NCBI RefSeq assembly: GCF_032813545.1
Contig: NZ_CP136520.1
Span: 3,404,001 to 3,468,000 of the forward strand
Origin: Nodosilinea sp. E11
GTDB taxonomy: Bacteria; Cyanobacteriota; Cyanobacteriia; Phormidesmidales; Phormidesmidaceae
Length of the DNA: 64,000 bases
Direction of reading: 5' to 3'
The notes below the pieces were generated by a model. That model did not search any database. It was given only the letters and a program-made list of their open reading frames with translations, and was not told the DNA's origin. Both the position numbers and the translations under genes were made by a program. Positions 35,068-44,309 of this stretch are shown in pieces; the stretch's first letter is position 1; every line of letters begins with the position of its first letter.

Positions 35068-36582
35068 CTACTCGACCCAGTTTTTAGCTCGATCCACAGC
35101 TTTCGTCCACATGGCAAAGTTGTCCTGGGCTTCGGCTTGACCAATACCGGGTTCAAACACGCGATCGATCGGGCGGCTTTCTACCAGGGTGCGGTAGTCA
35201 TGCCAGAAGCCCACCGCCAGCCCGGCGGCAAAGGCAGCTCCCTGGGCGGTGACATCGAGCACCTGGGGCCGCTCGACCGGAATGCCCAGCACATCGGCCT
35301 GAAACTGCATGAGGAAGTCATTGTTACAAGCGCCGCCATCAACCTTGAGCTGGCGGATGGGGGTACCGGCGTCTTGGTTGACGGCATCGACCACTTCTTT
35401 GACTTCATAGGCGATCGCCTCTAAAACCGCCCGCACCAGGTGTTCGCGTTGGGCCCCGCCAGTCAGCCCAAAAAACGCGCCCCGAGCGCTCATATCCCAG
35501 TGGGGGGCACCGAGACCGCTGAGGGCGGGCACAAAGTAGACGCCGTTGTTGTCGACGGCCTTTTGGGCCAAAATCTCGGTTTCGGCAGCGCTAGAGATCA
35601 CTTGCAACCCGTCGCGCAGCCACTGAATGCAGGCTCCGGCGGTAAACATACTGCCTTCGATCGCATAGCCAATGTGAGGCCGTTTAGCATTGTCTGTAGC
35701 CTTCGACCAGGCCACGGTGGAGAGCAGGTGGTTCTGCGATCGCACTACGTCATCGCCAGTGTGAGACACCAAAAATGCGCCCGTGCCGTAGGTGCATTTG
35801 AGCAGGCCAGGGCGATCGCAGCCGTGGCCGTAGAGGGCTGCCTGCTGGTCGCCAAAAATCGCCGCGATCGGAATTTCAGTACCCAAAATAGACTTGTCGG
35901 TGTGGCCAAAAATCCCAATACTGGGCTTGATCGTCGGCATGATGTGGGGCGGAATGCCGAACAGATCTAGCAGTGTGTCATCCCACTGACCGCTGGAAAT
36001 ATTTAGCAGCATGGTACGACTGGCACTGCTGTGATCGGTGGCATGCACCTGCCGCCCAGTCAGATTCCACAGTACCCAGCTATCAACGGTGCCCGCCAGC
36101 ACTTGGTCAAAGTCTACCGGGGGATCGGCTTCTTTTTTGGCCTGCTCTAGCAGCCAGGCCAGCTTGGTCGCCGAAAAATAGGCGTCGAGCACCAGGCCGG
36201 TGCGATTGTAAATTTCGCCCGCTTTACCCGCTTCGCGCAGCTGATTGCACAGAGGCGCAGTGCGACGATCTTGCCAGACAATGGCGTTAGAAAGGGGCCG
36301 CCCGGTGCTGCTGTCCCACAGCAGGCAAGTTTCACGCTGCACCGTGAGACCTAGAGCCGCAATATCCGTCGGCTTCAGACCAGCCTTAGCAATCGCTGCG
36401 CCCATGGCCCACTCGATTTCTTCCCAAATTTCACGGGCGTTATGCTCAACCCAGCCCGGCTGTGGATAGTACTGAGTTAGCTCCCGGTAGGCTTGGCCAG
36501 CGATGTCACCCTTCCGATCAAACACAATCGCCCGGTTGCCGGTGGTGCCCAGGTCCAGGGCCATGATGTAGTTAGCAGTCAT
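35068..36582 (-). CDS. glpK: glycerol kinase
   Basis: Phosphorylates glycerol to glycerol 3-phosphate, feeding lipid synthesis. Seen: the N-terminal phosphate motif MALDLGTTGNRAIVFD, AIVWQDRRT, YFSATKLAWLL, the FGGY signature region GCDRPGLLKCTYGTGAFL, and LKVDGGACNNDFLMQFQAD near residue 410. Length 504 aa, standard. Start is the ATG at 36582. No glycerol transporter or regulator is adjacent. Confidence 0.96.
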   Translation of the reverse strand: MTANYIMALDLGTTGNRAIVFDRKGDIAGQAYRELTQYYPQPGWVEHNAREIWEEIEWAMGAAIAKAGLKPTDIAALGLTVQRETCLLWDSSTGRPLSNAIVWQDRRTAPLCNQLREAGKAGEIYNRTGLVLDAYFSATKLAWLLEQAKKEADPPVDFDQVLAGTVDSWVLWNLTGRQVHATDHSSASRTMLLNISSGQWDDTLLDLFGIPPHIMPTIKPSIGIFGHTDKSILGTEIPIAAIFGDQQAALYGHGCDRPGLLKCTYGTGAFLVSHTGDDVVRSQNHLLSTVAWSKATDNAKRPHIGYAIEGSMFTAGACIQWLRDGLQVISSAAETEILAQKAVDNNGVYFVPALSGLGAPHWDMSARGAFFGLTGGAQREHLVRAVLEAIAYEVKEVVDAVNQDAGTPIRQLKVDGGACNNDFLMQFQADVLGIPVERPQVLDVTAQGAAFAAGLAVGFWHDYRTLVESRPIDRVFEPGIGQAEAQDNFAMWTKAVDRAKNWVE

Positions 36583-36648
36583 CGTACCTGTGGTTGGCAG
36601 CGCCCAAAGCGTAGCAAATTACGCCAAGCCCTGCCCCTGTCGTAAGGT

Positions 36649-36678
36649 AGGTTCTCACGCCGTCATGGGTGAGAACCT
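36649..36678. other. hairpin in the glpK-protease divergent region
   Basis: AGGTTCTCAC pairs perfectly with GTGAGAACCT (10 bp, 10-base loop). It could be an operator for either divergent gene. No T tail is present. Confidence 0.5.
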
Positions 36679-36817
36679 CGCCGCTATCCGTTATCCTTCG
36701 GCCCTGCCCACTCAGAAGTTCGGTATCCCCCTCCCCCGCTGAGCAGGCACTTGTGAAACAATTTTGATTAATCAATGGGAAACTACCCCCTTGCTGTTGC
36801 GCGTCAAAATTGTGTTT

Positions 36818-36823
36818 AGGAGG
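36818..36823 (+). promoter_or_regulatory. Shine-Dalgarno AGGAGG fixing a TTG start
   Basis: AGGAGG lies nine bases before TTG 36833, which begins KKGLWIPLKQ of the protease signal peptide. No other in-frame start nearby has a comparable site. Confidence 0.8.
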
Positions 36824-36832
36824 CTTGCTCCC

Positions 36833-37987
36833 TTGAAAAAAGGACTTTGGATACCCCTGAAGCAGTTGCTGGTTACGGTGCTAGCGGCGGTCATGATGCT
36901 GGTTGGGGCGATCGCACCCCCCGCCTATGCCCAAACTCCGGCCACAGCAGCCATTGGCAGCGAAAGCTTCGTCGCGGCAGCGGTGCGAGAAGTTGGCCCA
37001 GCGGTGGTGCGTATCGACACCGAGAAAACCATTACTCGCCAGACTCGCGATCCCTTCTACGAGGATCCCTTCTTGCGCGATTTCTTTGGCGGCATGCCTC
37101 GCCAACCCCAGGAAGAACTGCTGCGGGGTCAGGGGTCAGGGTTCATCATTGACAACACCGGCAACATTCTCACCAACGCCCACGTAATCAACGGAGCCGA
37201 TCGGGTGGTAGTCACTCTCAAAGATGGCCGCAGCTTTGATGCGATCGTCGAAGGGGTAGACGAAGTCACCGATCTGGCCGTGGTCAAAATCGACGACGGT
37301 GAGGACGATTTGCTGCCGGTGGCGACCCTAGGTGACTCAGACCAGGTCGTCGTAGGCGATTGGGCGATCGCCGTGGGCAACCCCTTGGGCCTCGACAACA
37401 CCGTCACCCTGGGCATTGTCAGCACCCTCAAGCGCACCAGCAGTTCCGTGGGCATTCCCGGCAAGCGCCTAGAGTTCATCCAGACCGATGCTGCCATTAA
37501 CCCCGGTAATTCTGGCGGGCCACTGGTGAACCAGCGGGGCGAAGTGATCGGCATCAACACCGCCATTCGCGCTGACGCCATGGGCATTGGCTTTGCCATT
37601 CCAATCAATAAGGCGAAGGAAATTAAAGACACGCTGGCGCGGGGCGAAACGGTAGCTCACCCCTACATTGGTGTGCAGATTGCCAACCTCACCCCCGAGC
37701 AAGCCAGGCGCAACAATGCCGATATCAACTCTGGGCTGGTCCTGCCGGAGGTCGATGGTGTGTTGGTCATCCGCGTGCTGGAGGGTACCCCCGCTGCCGA
37801 CGCCGGTCTGCGCCGGGGCGACGTGATTTTGCAGGTCAATGGCACTTCAATTCGCAGTGCCGACAATCTCCAGGTCAAGGTTGAAAACACTAAAATCGGC
37901 GACGCCATTGAGCTAAAAATTCAGCGGGGCGATCGCCCCCTCACCCTGCAAGTCAAAACCGCCGAACTCCGGGAGCAAGCTGACTAG
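36833..37987 (+). CDS. HtrA/Deg family serine protease (HhoA/HhoB type)
   Basis: Periplasmic trypsin-like quality-control protease with one PDZ domain. Seen: a signal peptide (two Lys, a long hydrophobic core, cleavage after PPAYA), the triad histidine in ILTNAHVI, aspartate in VTDLAVVKI, serine in AAINPGNSGGPLVN, and a PDZ domain from about residue 280 (HPYIGVQIANLTP, GDVILQVNG). Start TTG 36833, with AGGAGG at nine bases, gives 384 aa and a normal signal peptide; an earlier in-frame TTG at 36764 would add 23 basic residues. Which of HhoA, HhoB or HtrA it is cannot be told. Confidence 0.93.
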   Translation: MKKGLWIPLKQLLVTVLAAVMMLVGAIAPPAYAQTPATAAIGSESFVAAAVREVGPAVVRIDTEKTITRQTRDPFYEDPFLRDFFGGMPRQPQEELLRGQGSGFIIDNTGNILTNAHVINGADRVVVTLKDGRSFDAIVEGVDEVTDLAVVKIDDGEDDLLPVATLGDSDQVVVGDWAIAVGNPLGLDNTVTLGIVSTLKRTSSSVGIPGKRLEFIQTDAAINPGNSGGPLVNQRGEVIGINTAIRADAMGIGFAIPINKAKEIKDTLARGETVAHPYIGVQIANLTPEQARRNNADINSGLVLPEVDGVLVIRVLEGTPAADAGLRRGDVILQVNGTSIRSADNLQVKVENTKIGDAIELKIQRGDRPLTLQVKTAELREQAD

Positions 37988-38094
37988 CGCCGTCCTACCA
38001 CCTTGCGGAGAGAGCCTGGTCTATCCAGAAAGGCCTAGAAAGCTGGGCTAAGGCCGTTCTTTTCCCTGACCCAACGACTGTTCCCAACGACAAC

Positions 38095-38122
38095 CACTAC
38101 AACTCATTCACTACAACTCATT
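38095..38122 (+). repeat. tandem direct repeat, 2 x 14 bp
   Basis: CACTACAACTCATT occurs twice head to tail at 38095-38108 and 38109-38122, ending just before the Shine-Dalgarno of the DUF4870 gene. Confidence 0.9.
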
Positions 38123-38135
38123 TAGGAGACCGACC

Positions 38136-38480
38136 ATGCAATCGACTGAAGACACCGGTACCCGTAAACTTCTCTCCGCTGTTAGCCACGCCTCAATTTT
38201 TCTCAATGCTTTGGTGCTGTCCATCGGCGTGCCGATCGCCATTCTGCTGATCTCTGAAGATACCGTGATCAAAGACAGTGCCAAAGAGGCGATCAACTTT
38301 CACTTAAACATGTGGTTCTGGTGGACCGCCGCTGGCATCTTGGTCTGGCTGCTGGTGGGTATTCCCCTGCTGTTTGTGTTGGGCATTGTCAACTTCATCA
38401 TGCCGATCTTTGGCATCATTCACAGCCTCACGAAGCCCAACACCGTCTTTCGCTATCCCCTGATCCTGCGTCTGTTCTAG
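38136..38480 (+). CDS. DUF4870 domain-containing membrane protein
   Basis: Small membrane protein, 114 aa. Seen: LLSAVSHASIFLNALVLSIG, DSAKEAINFHLNMWFWWTAAG and FGIIHSLTKPNTVFRYPLILRL, the DUF4870 pattern, with three hydrophobic helices. Function unknown. AGGAG lies at a good distance before the ATG. It is convergent with the alpha/beta hydrolase gene, with 35 bases between the two stops. Confidence 0.88.
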   Translation: MQSTEDTGTRKLLSAVSHASIFLNALVLSIGVPIAILLISEDTVIKDSAKEAINFHLNMWFWWTAAGILVWLLVGIPLLFVLGIVNFIMPIFGIIHSLTKPNTVFRYPLILRLF

Positions 38481-38492
38481 CGGGGTCCCTGC

Positions 38493-38518
38493 TAGGGGCA
38501 TTGCAGGCAATGCCCCTA
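38493..38518. repeat. REP-like GC-rich palindrome overlapping the hydrolase stop codon
   Basis: TAGGGGCATTGC (38493-38504) pairs perfectly with GCAATGCCCCTA (38507-38518) around a 2-base loop. The right arm contains the complement of the hydrolase TAG stop. I recognise this GGGGCATTGC-type palindrome as a dispersed element common in cyanobacteria. It may also terminate both convergent genes. Confidence 0.7.
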
Positions 38519-39598
38519 CGTCTTCGTTTGCGTTGACCCACCTACCCTCTCCACCCAGTCCAGCGCTCGGTTCCACGCCCACCACGGATCACTGTCTCCG
38601 GCTTGGCGTTGACCAGCGCTGCTGCTGTAGTAGCCCACGTGGCCACCGTGGTTGGTCAACACTAGATCGAGGGTTGGATTGGCCGCGTCAATGTTTTGGA
38701 GGTCGGGGATGATCTCTGGGCTAAACATGGGGTCATCGGCGGCGTAGAGAATCAGGGTAGGAATGGTCAAGTCGGCCATGAATGGCAGGGGACTGCTGGC
38801 GGCGTAGTAGTCTTCGACTGAGGCAAACCCTAAGCGAGCGATCACCAATTCGTGGTCAAAGCCCCAAATGTTATTGGCGCGATCGATGGCAGCTAGGTCA
38901 AAGTGAGCGGGGTGGGCCTGGTATAACCGCTGGGCGAGGCGCTTGAGTTCTCGTGAGATCGCCTTTTCAAGCTGGCTTCTCAACGGCCCCTGGGTTAGAT
39001 ACTTCAGCGATCGGTTGGAGTCAAGGCTGGGGCACACCACCGCTACCCCGCCCACCTCTCCCGGCTCGAGACCGATTTCTGGCGATCGCTGCATAGCGGC
39101 CTTGGCCCCCCACAGCGCTAGCTGCCCACTGAGGGAATACCCCATGAACCAAAAGGGCGGCGCACAGCCCAGCGCTTTAGCCTGGGCGGCCAGGGCCACG
39201 TAATCGTGTCCTTCGTAGATGCCGTCCGAGGTGAGGGTGGGCGACAGCTCACCCGTTTTGCCATGGGCGCGCCAGTCAAACACCACAATGCCGTAGCCTC
39301 GGTGATAGGCCTTGCGGCTGAGAATTTCTAGCTGCCATTGGTCGTCGAGGCTGCCAGTAATGCCGTAGGTGGCGATGATGGTGCCTTTAGCTCGGTCAGG
39401 GACTGCCCAGCGGCCAAAGATCGGCACCTCCCCATACCCTTTGAAAATATGGTCTTGGTAGGTGATCGGCCCTAGGGTAAAGCCCCGCTGCCAAGACCGG
39501 TTAGCCACCAGGGAGGTGTAAAGGGTCATGGCTAGACCGTTCTGCAAAAACCAGGGGGGTACAAAGGGGGCTGCAAAGGGGTGCAGAAAAGCAGGCAT
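38516..39598 (-). CDS. alpha/beta fold hydrolase (YheT-like)
   Basis: Seen: the oxyanion region TIIATYGITGSLDDQW near residue 73, VVFDWRAHGKTGELSPTLT, the nucleophile elbow FMGYSLSGQLALWGAKA with catalytic serine near 160, an acidic residue in LILYAADDPMFSPE, and the final histidine in LTNHGGHVGYY. No signal peptide. The ATG at 39598 gives 360 aa; the upstream extension is a Cys/Pro-rich run that looks non-coding. Substrate unknown. Confidence 0.85.
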   Translation of the reverse strand: MPAFLHPFAAPFVPPWFLQNGLAMTLYTSLVANRSWQRGFTLGPITYQDHIFKGYGEVPIFGRWAVPDRAKGTIIATYGITGSLDDQWQLEILSRKAYHRGYGIVVFDWRAHGKTGELSPTLTSDGIYEGHDYVALAAQAKALGCAPPFWFMGYSLSGQLALWGAKAAMQRSPEIGLEPGEVGGVAVVCPSLDSNRSLKYLTQGPLRSQLEKAISRELKRLAQRLYQAHPAHFDLAAIDRANNIWGFDHELVIARLGFASVEDYYAASSPLPFMADLTIPTLILYAADDPMFSPEIIPDLQNIDAANPTLDLVLTNHGGHVGYYSSSAGQRQAGDSDPWWAWNRALDWVERVGGSTQTKT

Positions 39599-39675
39599 AG
39601 AACCGGGGGTAGACTGCCTACAGCATTTCAGAGAAAGCCAATCGCGACCATCCCCCCAACGGAGAAAAAGGTAGG

Positions 39676-40713
39676 ATGCGATCGCAGCAAGGGAGTACTG
39701 GGGTAATGGCTGAGGGCAGGATAGCGGGTGAGCAGGTGCGAGTAGGCATCGTGGGCACTGGGTTTGTGGCTCGCCTGCGGGCCGAAGCACTACAGACTAT
39801 AACCGGAGCGCGCTTGGTCGCCGTTGCCGGGCATAGCGCCGCCGACACCGAGGTCTTTGCCCAGCAGTATGGGGCTGTGGCCCTCAAAACTTGGCAAGAC
39901 CTGGTCGACTACCACGATCTCGATCTCGTCATGGTTTGCCACATCAACCGCGACCACGACACTGTAGCGGCGGCGGCCCTCCACTGCGATCGCCACGTCG
40001 TGGTCGAGTATCCCCTGGCCCTGAGTAGCGAGGCGGCCCAGCCCCTGCTGTCCCTGGCTGAGACCAAGCAACGGCTGCTCCATATCGAGCACATTGAGTT
40101 GCTGGGCGGCACCCACCGCGCCCTCAAGACCCATCTACAAGCCGTGGGGCAACCCTACTACGCCCGCTACTGCACCTTGGCCCCCAATCGGCCTGCCCCC
40201 CCAAAGTGGACCTACTGCCCCGATCTATTTGGCTTTCCTCTGGTGGGGGCACTGTCGCGGCTACATCGGCTGATCGACTGCTTTGGCCCCGTGGCTCGGG
40301 TCTACTGCCAAAACCACTACGCAGGCTTTTATACCGGCCCAGACGCCATTCCCTACTACACCACCTGCCTGTGCACCGCTCAGCTCACCTTTGCCACCGG
40401 CCTGATCGCCGAGGTTGTCTACGGCAAGGGAGCCGATGTCTGGGCCACTAGCCGCCGCCTAGAGGTGACGGGCAACCAAGGCCATCTCTGCTTTGAGGGC
40501 GACCAGGGCACCCTCAGCGATGCTGACGGGACTCATCCCATTGAGGTAGGATCGCGCCGGGGCCTATTTGCCACCGATACTGCCCAGGTCATCGACCACT
40601 TACTCACCGGGCAAGCACTCTACTGCCATCCTGCCGCCAGCCTGTATACCTTGCAGGTGGCCACTGCCGCCCAGCGATCGGCAGCCACCGGGCGAGTGGT
40701 AGAGGTAGCCTAG
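39676..40713 (+). CDS. biliverdin reductase-like Gfo/Idh/MocA oxidoreductase
   Basis: The N-terminus has a Rossmann fold (VRVGIVGTGFVARLRAEAL) and the whole protein follows the pattern I recall for Synechocystis BvdR, which reduces biliverdin to bilirubin with NADPH: HVVVEYPLAL, LLHIEHIELLGGTHRAL, the YARY segment, PPKWTYCPD, FGFPLVGALSRLHRLIDCFGP, EVVYGKGADVW and EVGSRRGLFATDT. Length 345 aa. ATG 39676 is used; ATG 39706 (MAEGRIAGEQ) is equally plausible. The bilin role is inferred from remembered similarity. A related sugar-type dehydrogenase is the alternative. Confidence 0.8.
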   Translation: MRSQQGSTGVMAEGRIAGEQVRVGIVGTGFVARLRAEALQTITGARLVAVAGHSAADTEVFAQQYGAVALKTWQDLVDYHDLDLVMVCHINRDHDTVAAAALHCDRHVVVEYPLALSSEAAQPLLSLAETKQRLLHIEHIELLGGTHRALKTHLQAVGQPYYARYCTLAPNRPAPPKWTYCPDLFGFPLVGALSRLHRLIDCFGPVARVYCQNHYAGFYTGPDAIPYYTTCLCTAQLTFATGLIAEVVYGKGADVWATSRRLEVTGNQGHLCFEGDQGTLSDADGTHPIEVGSRRGLFATDTAQVIDHLLTGQALYCHPAASLYTLQVATAAQRSAATGRVVEVA

Positions 40714-40967
40714 GCCGGTAGCGACGACCCGCTGTCCACCTTGCCTCAGTGAGCGCCACGGCTGTGATGCTTCACCCTCCCTATCAGGAACGGTTACAGA
40801 CCTATAATGACTGTCTTGGTGGTAGCCAAATTAGCTGGGCAGGGGCTACAGTTCACAGGCCTGAGTTGACAGCAGGGCTAAGGTTGATCAGATGATTTGG
40901 TAGCGTTGATGACGGCGGGGCGTTCATCCCCCTTGGAATCATAGGTCAGCGAACGGGAGCGAATTAT

Positions 40968-42149
40968 ATGACCGTATGTGAGTACAGACCTGGTTTAGAG
41001 GGTGTACCAGCCACCCAATCGAGCATTAGCTTTGTGGATGGCCAGGCTGGAATATTGGAGTATCGCGGTATTCCCATTGAGGAGCTGGCCCAGCGCGGTA
41101 CCTTCTTAGAGACAGCCTATCTGCTGATTTGGGGCGGGCTACCTTCTAAACCCGAACTAGAGGCTTTTGAGTACGAAATTCGCTACCACCGTCGCCTCAA
41201 GTACCGCATCCGCGACATGATGAAGTGCTTTCCCGAAAGTGGCCATCCGATGGATGCTTTGCAAGCCTGTGCGGCTGCCCTGGGTTTGTTTTACTCGCGC
41301 CGGGCGTTAGACAATCCGGTCTACATTCAACAGGCGGTGGTGCGGCTACTGGCCAAAATTCCCACCATGGTGGCGGCGTTTCAGCTCATGCGTAAGGGCA
41401 ACGACCCCGTGCAGCCCCGAGATGACCTCGACTACGCTGCCAACTTTCTCTACATGCTCAACGAGCGCGAGCCCGACCCGCTGGCGGCCCGTATTTTTGA
41501 CATTTGCCTGACGCTGCACGCCGAGCACACCATCAACGCCTCGACCTTTTCGGCCATGGTGACGGCCTCGACCTTGACTGACCCCTATGCGGTGGTCGCC
41601 TCGGCGGTAGGCACCCTGGCGGGGCCACTGCACGGCGGGGCCAACGAAGAGGTGATCGAGATGCTGGAGCAGATTGGCTCAGTCGAGAATGTGCGCCCCT
41701 ATGTGGAGCGCTGTATTGCCGAGAAGTCCAAGATTATGGGCTTTGGCCACCGGGTCTACAAGGTCAAAGACCCTCGCGCTACCATTTTGCAGGGGCTGGC
41801 GGAGCAGTTATTTGAAAAGTTTGGCCAGGACGAGTACTACGCGATCGCCCTAGAGATGGAGCAGGTGGTCTCTGAGAAGCTGGGATCTAGGGGCATTTAC
41901 CCCAACGTTGACTTTTACTCGGGGCTGGTTTACCGAAAGCTGGGTATTCCCACCGATTTGTTTACGCCGATCTTTGCGATCGCCCGGGTGGCTGGCTGGC
42001 TAGCCCACTGGAAAGAGCAGCTAGGCGAAAACCGCATCTTCCGCCCTACCCAGATCTACACTGGTCCTCGTAGCCAGAGCTATGTAGACCTGTCTAACCG
42101 CCCCCAAATTTGGGACAAACAGGGTTTCTCTGTGTCTTTGCCTTCTTAG
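40968..42149 (+). CDS. gltA: citrate synthase
   Basis: Condenses oxaloacetate with acetyl-CoA. Seen: the opening FVDGQAGILEYRGIPIEELA, LHAEHTINASTFSAM with the first catalytic His near residue 180, GPLHGGANEEVIEML near 227 with the second His, GFGHRVYKVKDPRA near 265, VDFYSGLVYRKLGIPTDLFTPIFA with the catalytic Asp near 318, and RIFRPTQIYTGP. Length 393 aa, standard for the short bacterial type. No other cycle genes are adjacent. Confidence 0.96.
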   Translation: MTVCEYRPGLEGVPATQSSISFVDGQAGILEYRGIPIEELAQRGTFLETAYLLIWGGLPSKPELEAFEYEIRYHRRLKYRIRDMMKCFPESGHPMDALQACAAALGLFYSRRALDNPVYIQQAVVRLLAKIPTMVAAFQLMRKGNDPVQPRDDLDYAANFLYMLNEREPDPLAARIFDICLTLHAEHTINASTFSAMVTASTLTDPYAVVASAVGTLAGPLHGGANEEVIEMLEQIGSVENVRPYVERCIAEKSKIMGFGHRVYKVKDPRATILQGLAEQLFEKFGQDEYYAIALEMEQVVSEKLGSRGIYPNVDFYSGLVYRKLGIPTDLFTPIFAIARVAGWLAHWKEQLGENRIFRPTQIYTGPRSQSYVDLSNRPQIWDKQGFSVSLPS

Positions 42150-42234
42150 GGAGCCACCTGATGGGTCAGACCCCCCTGGGCACTCTCTCCCTCAGCACAG
42201 ATTATTGATTCAGTGACGATTTTCAGGAACTCCT

Positions 42235-42265
42235 GCCCCTCTGGCGCTTGCGTCGGGGGGCTTTT
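42235..42265 (+). terminator. intrinsic terminator after gltA
   Basis: GCCCCTC pairs with GGGGGGC (7 bp with one G-U pair) around a 13-base loop, followed by TTTTG. Confidence 0.65.
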
Positions 42266-42409
42266 GTTTGGCTGGTAATCAGATTCAATGTGTCAGGTTT
42301 CAGGCCACCCCTTAAACTTGACACCTGATATAGCTGTAGCCAGCCTGGTTCAGACATTTTCCCTAAAAACGGTTGAACGTTTCTAAGGTTTCTGGATGTC
42401 CTCCCCCTC

Positions 42410-44080
42410 TCATCCCCCAACTGTGGCCCAGACGATGCCCATGAGTCCCGCTAGGCCTAGGTAATAGATCACCACCGGCAAGAGCTGGCGCACTAGCAGC
42501 CCCTCGCGCCCCAGCAATCCCACCGTGGCCGCTGCTGCCACCACATTAGAGACGCAAATCACGTTGCCCGCTGAGGCCCCCACGGTTTGCAAGGCCAAAA
42601 TTAGCGACGGCGGCGCGCCAATATTCTCGGCGACCCCAAACTGAAATAGCGAGAACATCATGTTGCTGACGGTGACGCTGCCCGCCACAAAAGCCCCTAC
42701 CAAGCCCACCACAGCGGCAAACAGCGGCCAGGTGCCCCCAGCTAGGGCCGACATGCCTTCGGCTAGGGCCAAGGGCATGCTGGGCAGACCAGCACTGTTG
42801 ACGTCGGAGTTAATAAAGACCCGCGCCATCAGCACCGCTGCCCCCAGGGCAAGCGTGGTTTTTTGCAGAATCGGCAGCGATCGCCCCACGGCCCGGCCCA
42901 GATCACTGGGTTTCATCTGGTGCAGAACGTAGGTGATGGCCACCACGAGCAAAAACATGGTGGCGGGGAGGTAGAGCGGCGTCGAGGCCACCGTGATGGT
43001 GGTGCCAAACATGCCAGTCCACGCCGCCCGTAGGCCCTGAAGCCAGCCCTTGAGCGGCAGCTGCGTCAGGCGTGACAGCACCAGCAGCACCCCGAGGAAG
43101 ACGTAGGGCAGCCAGGCTTTGAACACCGTCATTCCCGCTGGTGGCGGAGTGAGCGATGGCATCACGGTTCCTGACCACGTCTCGGGCCAAGTCTCTTCAG
43201 CCGGGAACTGCCATGGCTGCTCAGGTTGCAGCCAGCCTTGGCGAATGATCGTGACGACAATGGCCAGCCCCACCAGCCCACCGATCATCGAGGGGAACTC
43301 TGGGCCTAAAAAGATGGCCGTCAAGGCGTAGGGTACCGTAAAGGCCAATCCTGCCACCAGGGCAAACTTCCACAGGCGTGGACCCTCAGCCCTGGCCTGG
43401 CCCTCACCAAAAGTGCGGGTAATGATCACCACCAGCAGCAGCGGCACAAAGGTGCCGATCGCCGCATGGAGCAGCGCAGCCCGGCTACCCACCTGGGCAA
43501 TAAACTCCATCAGGCTTAGGTTTTGGGCCGATAGGGCGGCCTCTACCGCTGTGGCCCCGCCCAGCCCCGCCTCCATGCCAAACACTAGGGGGGTGCCCAC
43601 TGCTCCAAAGGTCGAGGGGGTACTCTGAATAATCAGCGCGGCCATCACCGCCGCCATCGCCGGGAACCCCACCGCTACCAGCAGCGGCACACAGATCACC
43701 GCCGGAGTGCCAAACCCCGAGGCCCCTTCGATAAAGCTGCCAAACAGCCAGGCAATCACGATCATCTGCACCCGGCGATCGGGCGACAGCGCCAGCAAAC
43801 TCTGACGAATCACCGCGATCGCCCCGGAGGCTTGCAGCACGTTGAGCAGTAAAATTGCCCCAAACACAATGAAGAGAATTTCGGCCGCGATCGCCACCCC
43901 CTGCACCAGCGACGCCGCGATATAGTTCACCGGCACCCGCCAGGCCAGACCTGCCGCCAGTGCCGTTACCACCAGCGCCCCTGGCATGGCTTGACTGGCC
44001 GGGCGGCGAGCTACCACCAGCAGCAAAAAAACCGTTAGCAGCGGAAGTAGAGCGACGAAAAACGCAAGAGTCAGGGGCAT
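42410..44080 (-). CDS. L-lactate permease family transporter (LctP)
   Basis: Polytopic inner-membrane symporter for lactate or glycolate. Seen: [97 protein letters not shown] and [25 protein letters not shown], the family's conserved blocks, with about 13-14 membrane segments. Length 556 aa. No dehydrogenase or regulator for lactate lies beside it. In cyanobacteria glycolate from photorespiration is an alternative substrate (inference). Confidence 0.9.
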   Translation of the reverse strand: MPLTLAFFVALLPLLTVFLLLVVARRPASQAMPGALVVTALAAGLAWRVPVNYIAASLVQGVAIAAEILFIVFGAILLLNVLQASGAIAVIRQSLLALSPDRRVQMIVIAWLFGSFIEGASGFGTPAVICVPLLVAVGFPAMAAVMAALIIQSTPSTFGAVGTPLVFGMEAGLGGATAVEAALSAQNLSLMEFIAQVGSRAALLHAAIGTFVPLLLVVIITRTFGEGQARAEGPRLWKFALVAGLAFTVPYALTAIFLGPEFPSMIGGLVGLAIVVTIIRQGWLQPEQPWQFPAEETWPETWSGTVMPSLTPPPAGMTVFKAWLPYVFLGVLLVLSRLTQLPLKGWLQGLRAAWTGMFGTTITVASTPLYLPATMFLLVVAITYVLHQMKPSDLGRAVGRSLPILQKTTLALGAAVLMARVFINSDVNSAGLPSMPLALAEGMSALAGGTWPLFAAVVGLVGAFVAGSVTVSNMMFSLFQFGVAENIGAPPSLILALQTVGASAGNVICVSNVVAAAATVGLLGREGLLVRQLLPVVIYYLGLAGLMGIVWATVGG

Positions 44081-44309
44081 CTGGCCAGCGGCAAGTAGAG
44101 ATGCTCAGAGGTTACTCTAATCTGGCGACCTGAGCAGGGAGACAATGGCATAGAATGTGCCGAGCCCCTACGCCCCTTCAATACTTCTTACCGAAACTTC
44201 CTATGAATCCCCGGCCTTCGCCCCGGTGGATGGGGAGAGATGACGGTAGAATCTAAAAAACTGTTTTTTCCTCGTTAGAGTCAATCGTACCGTTGCTAAG
44301 GACTGGCCC

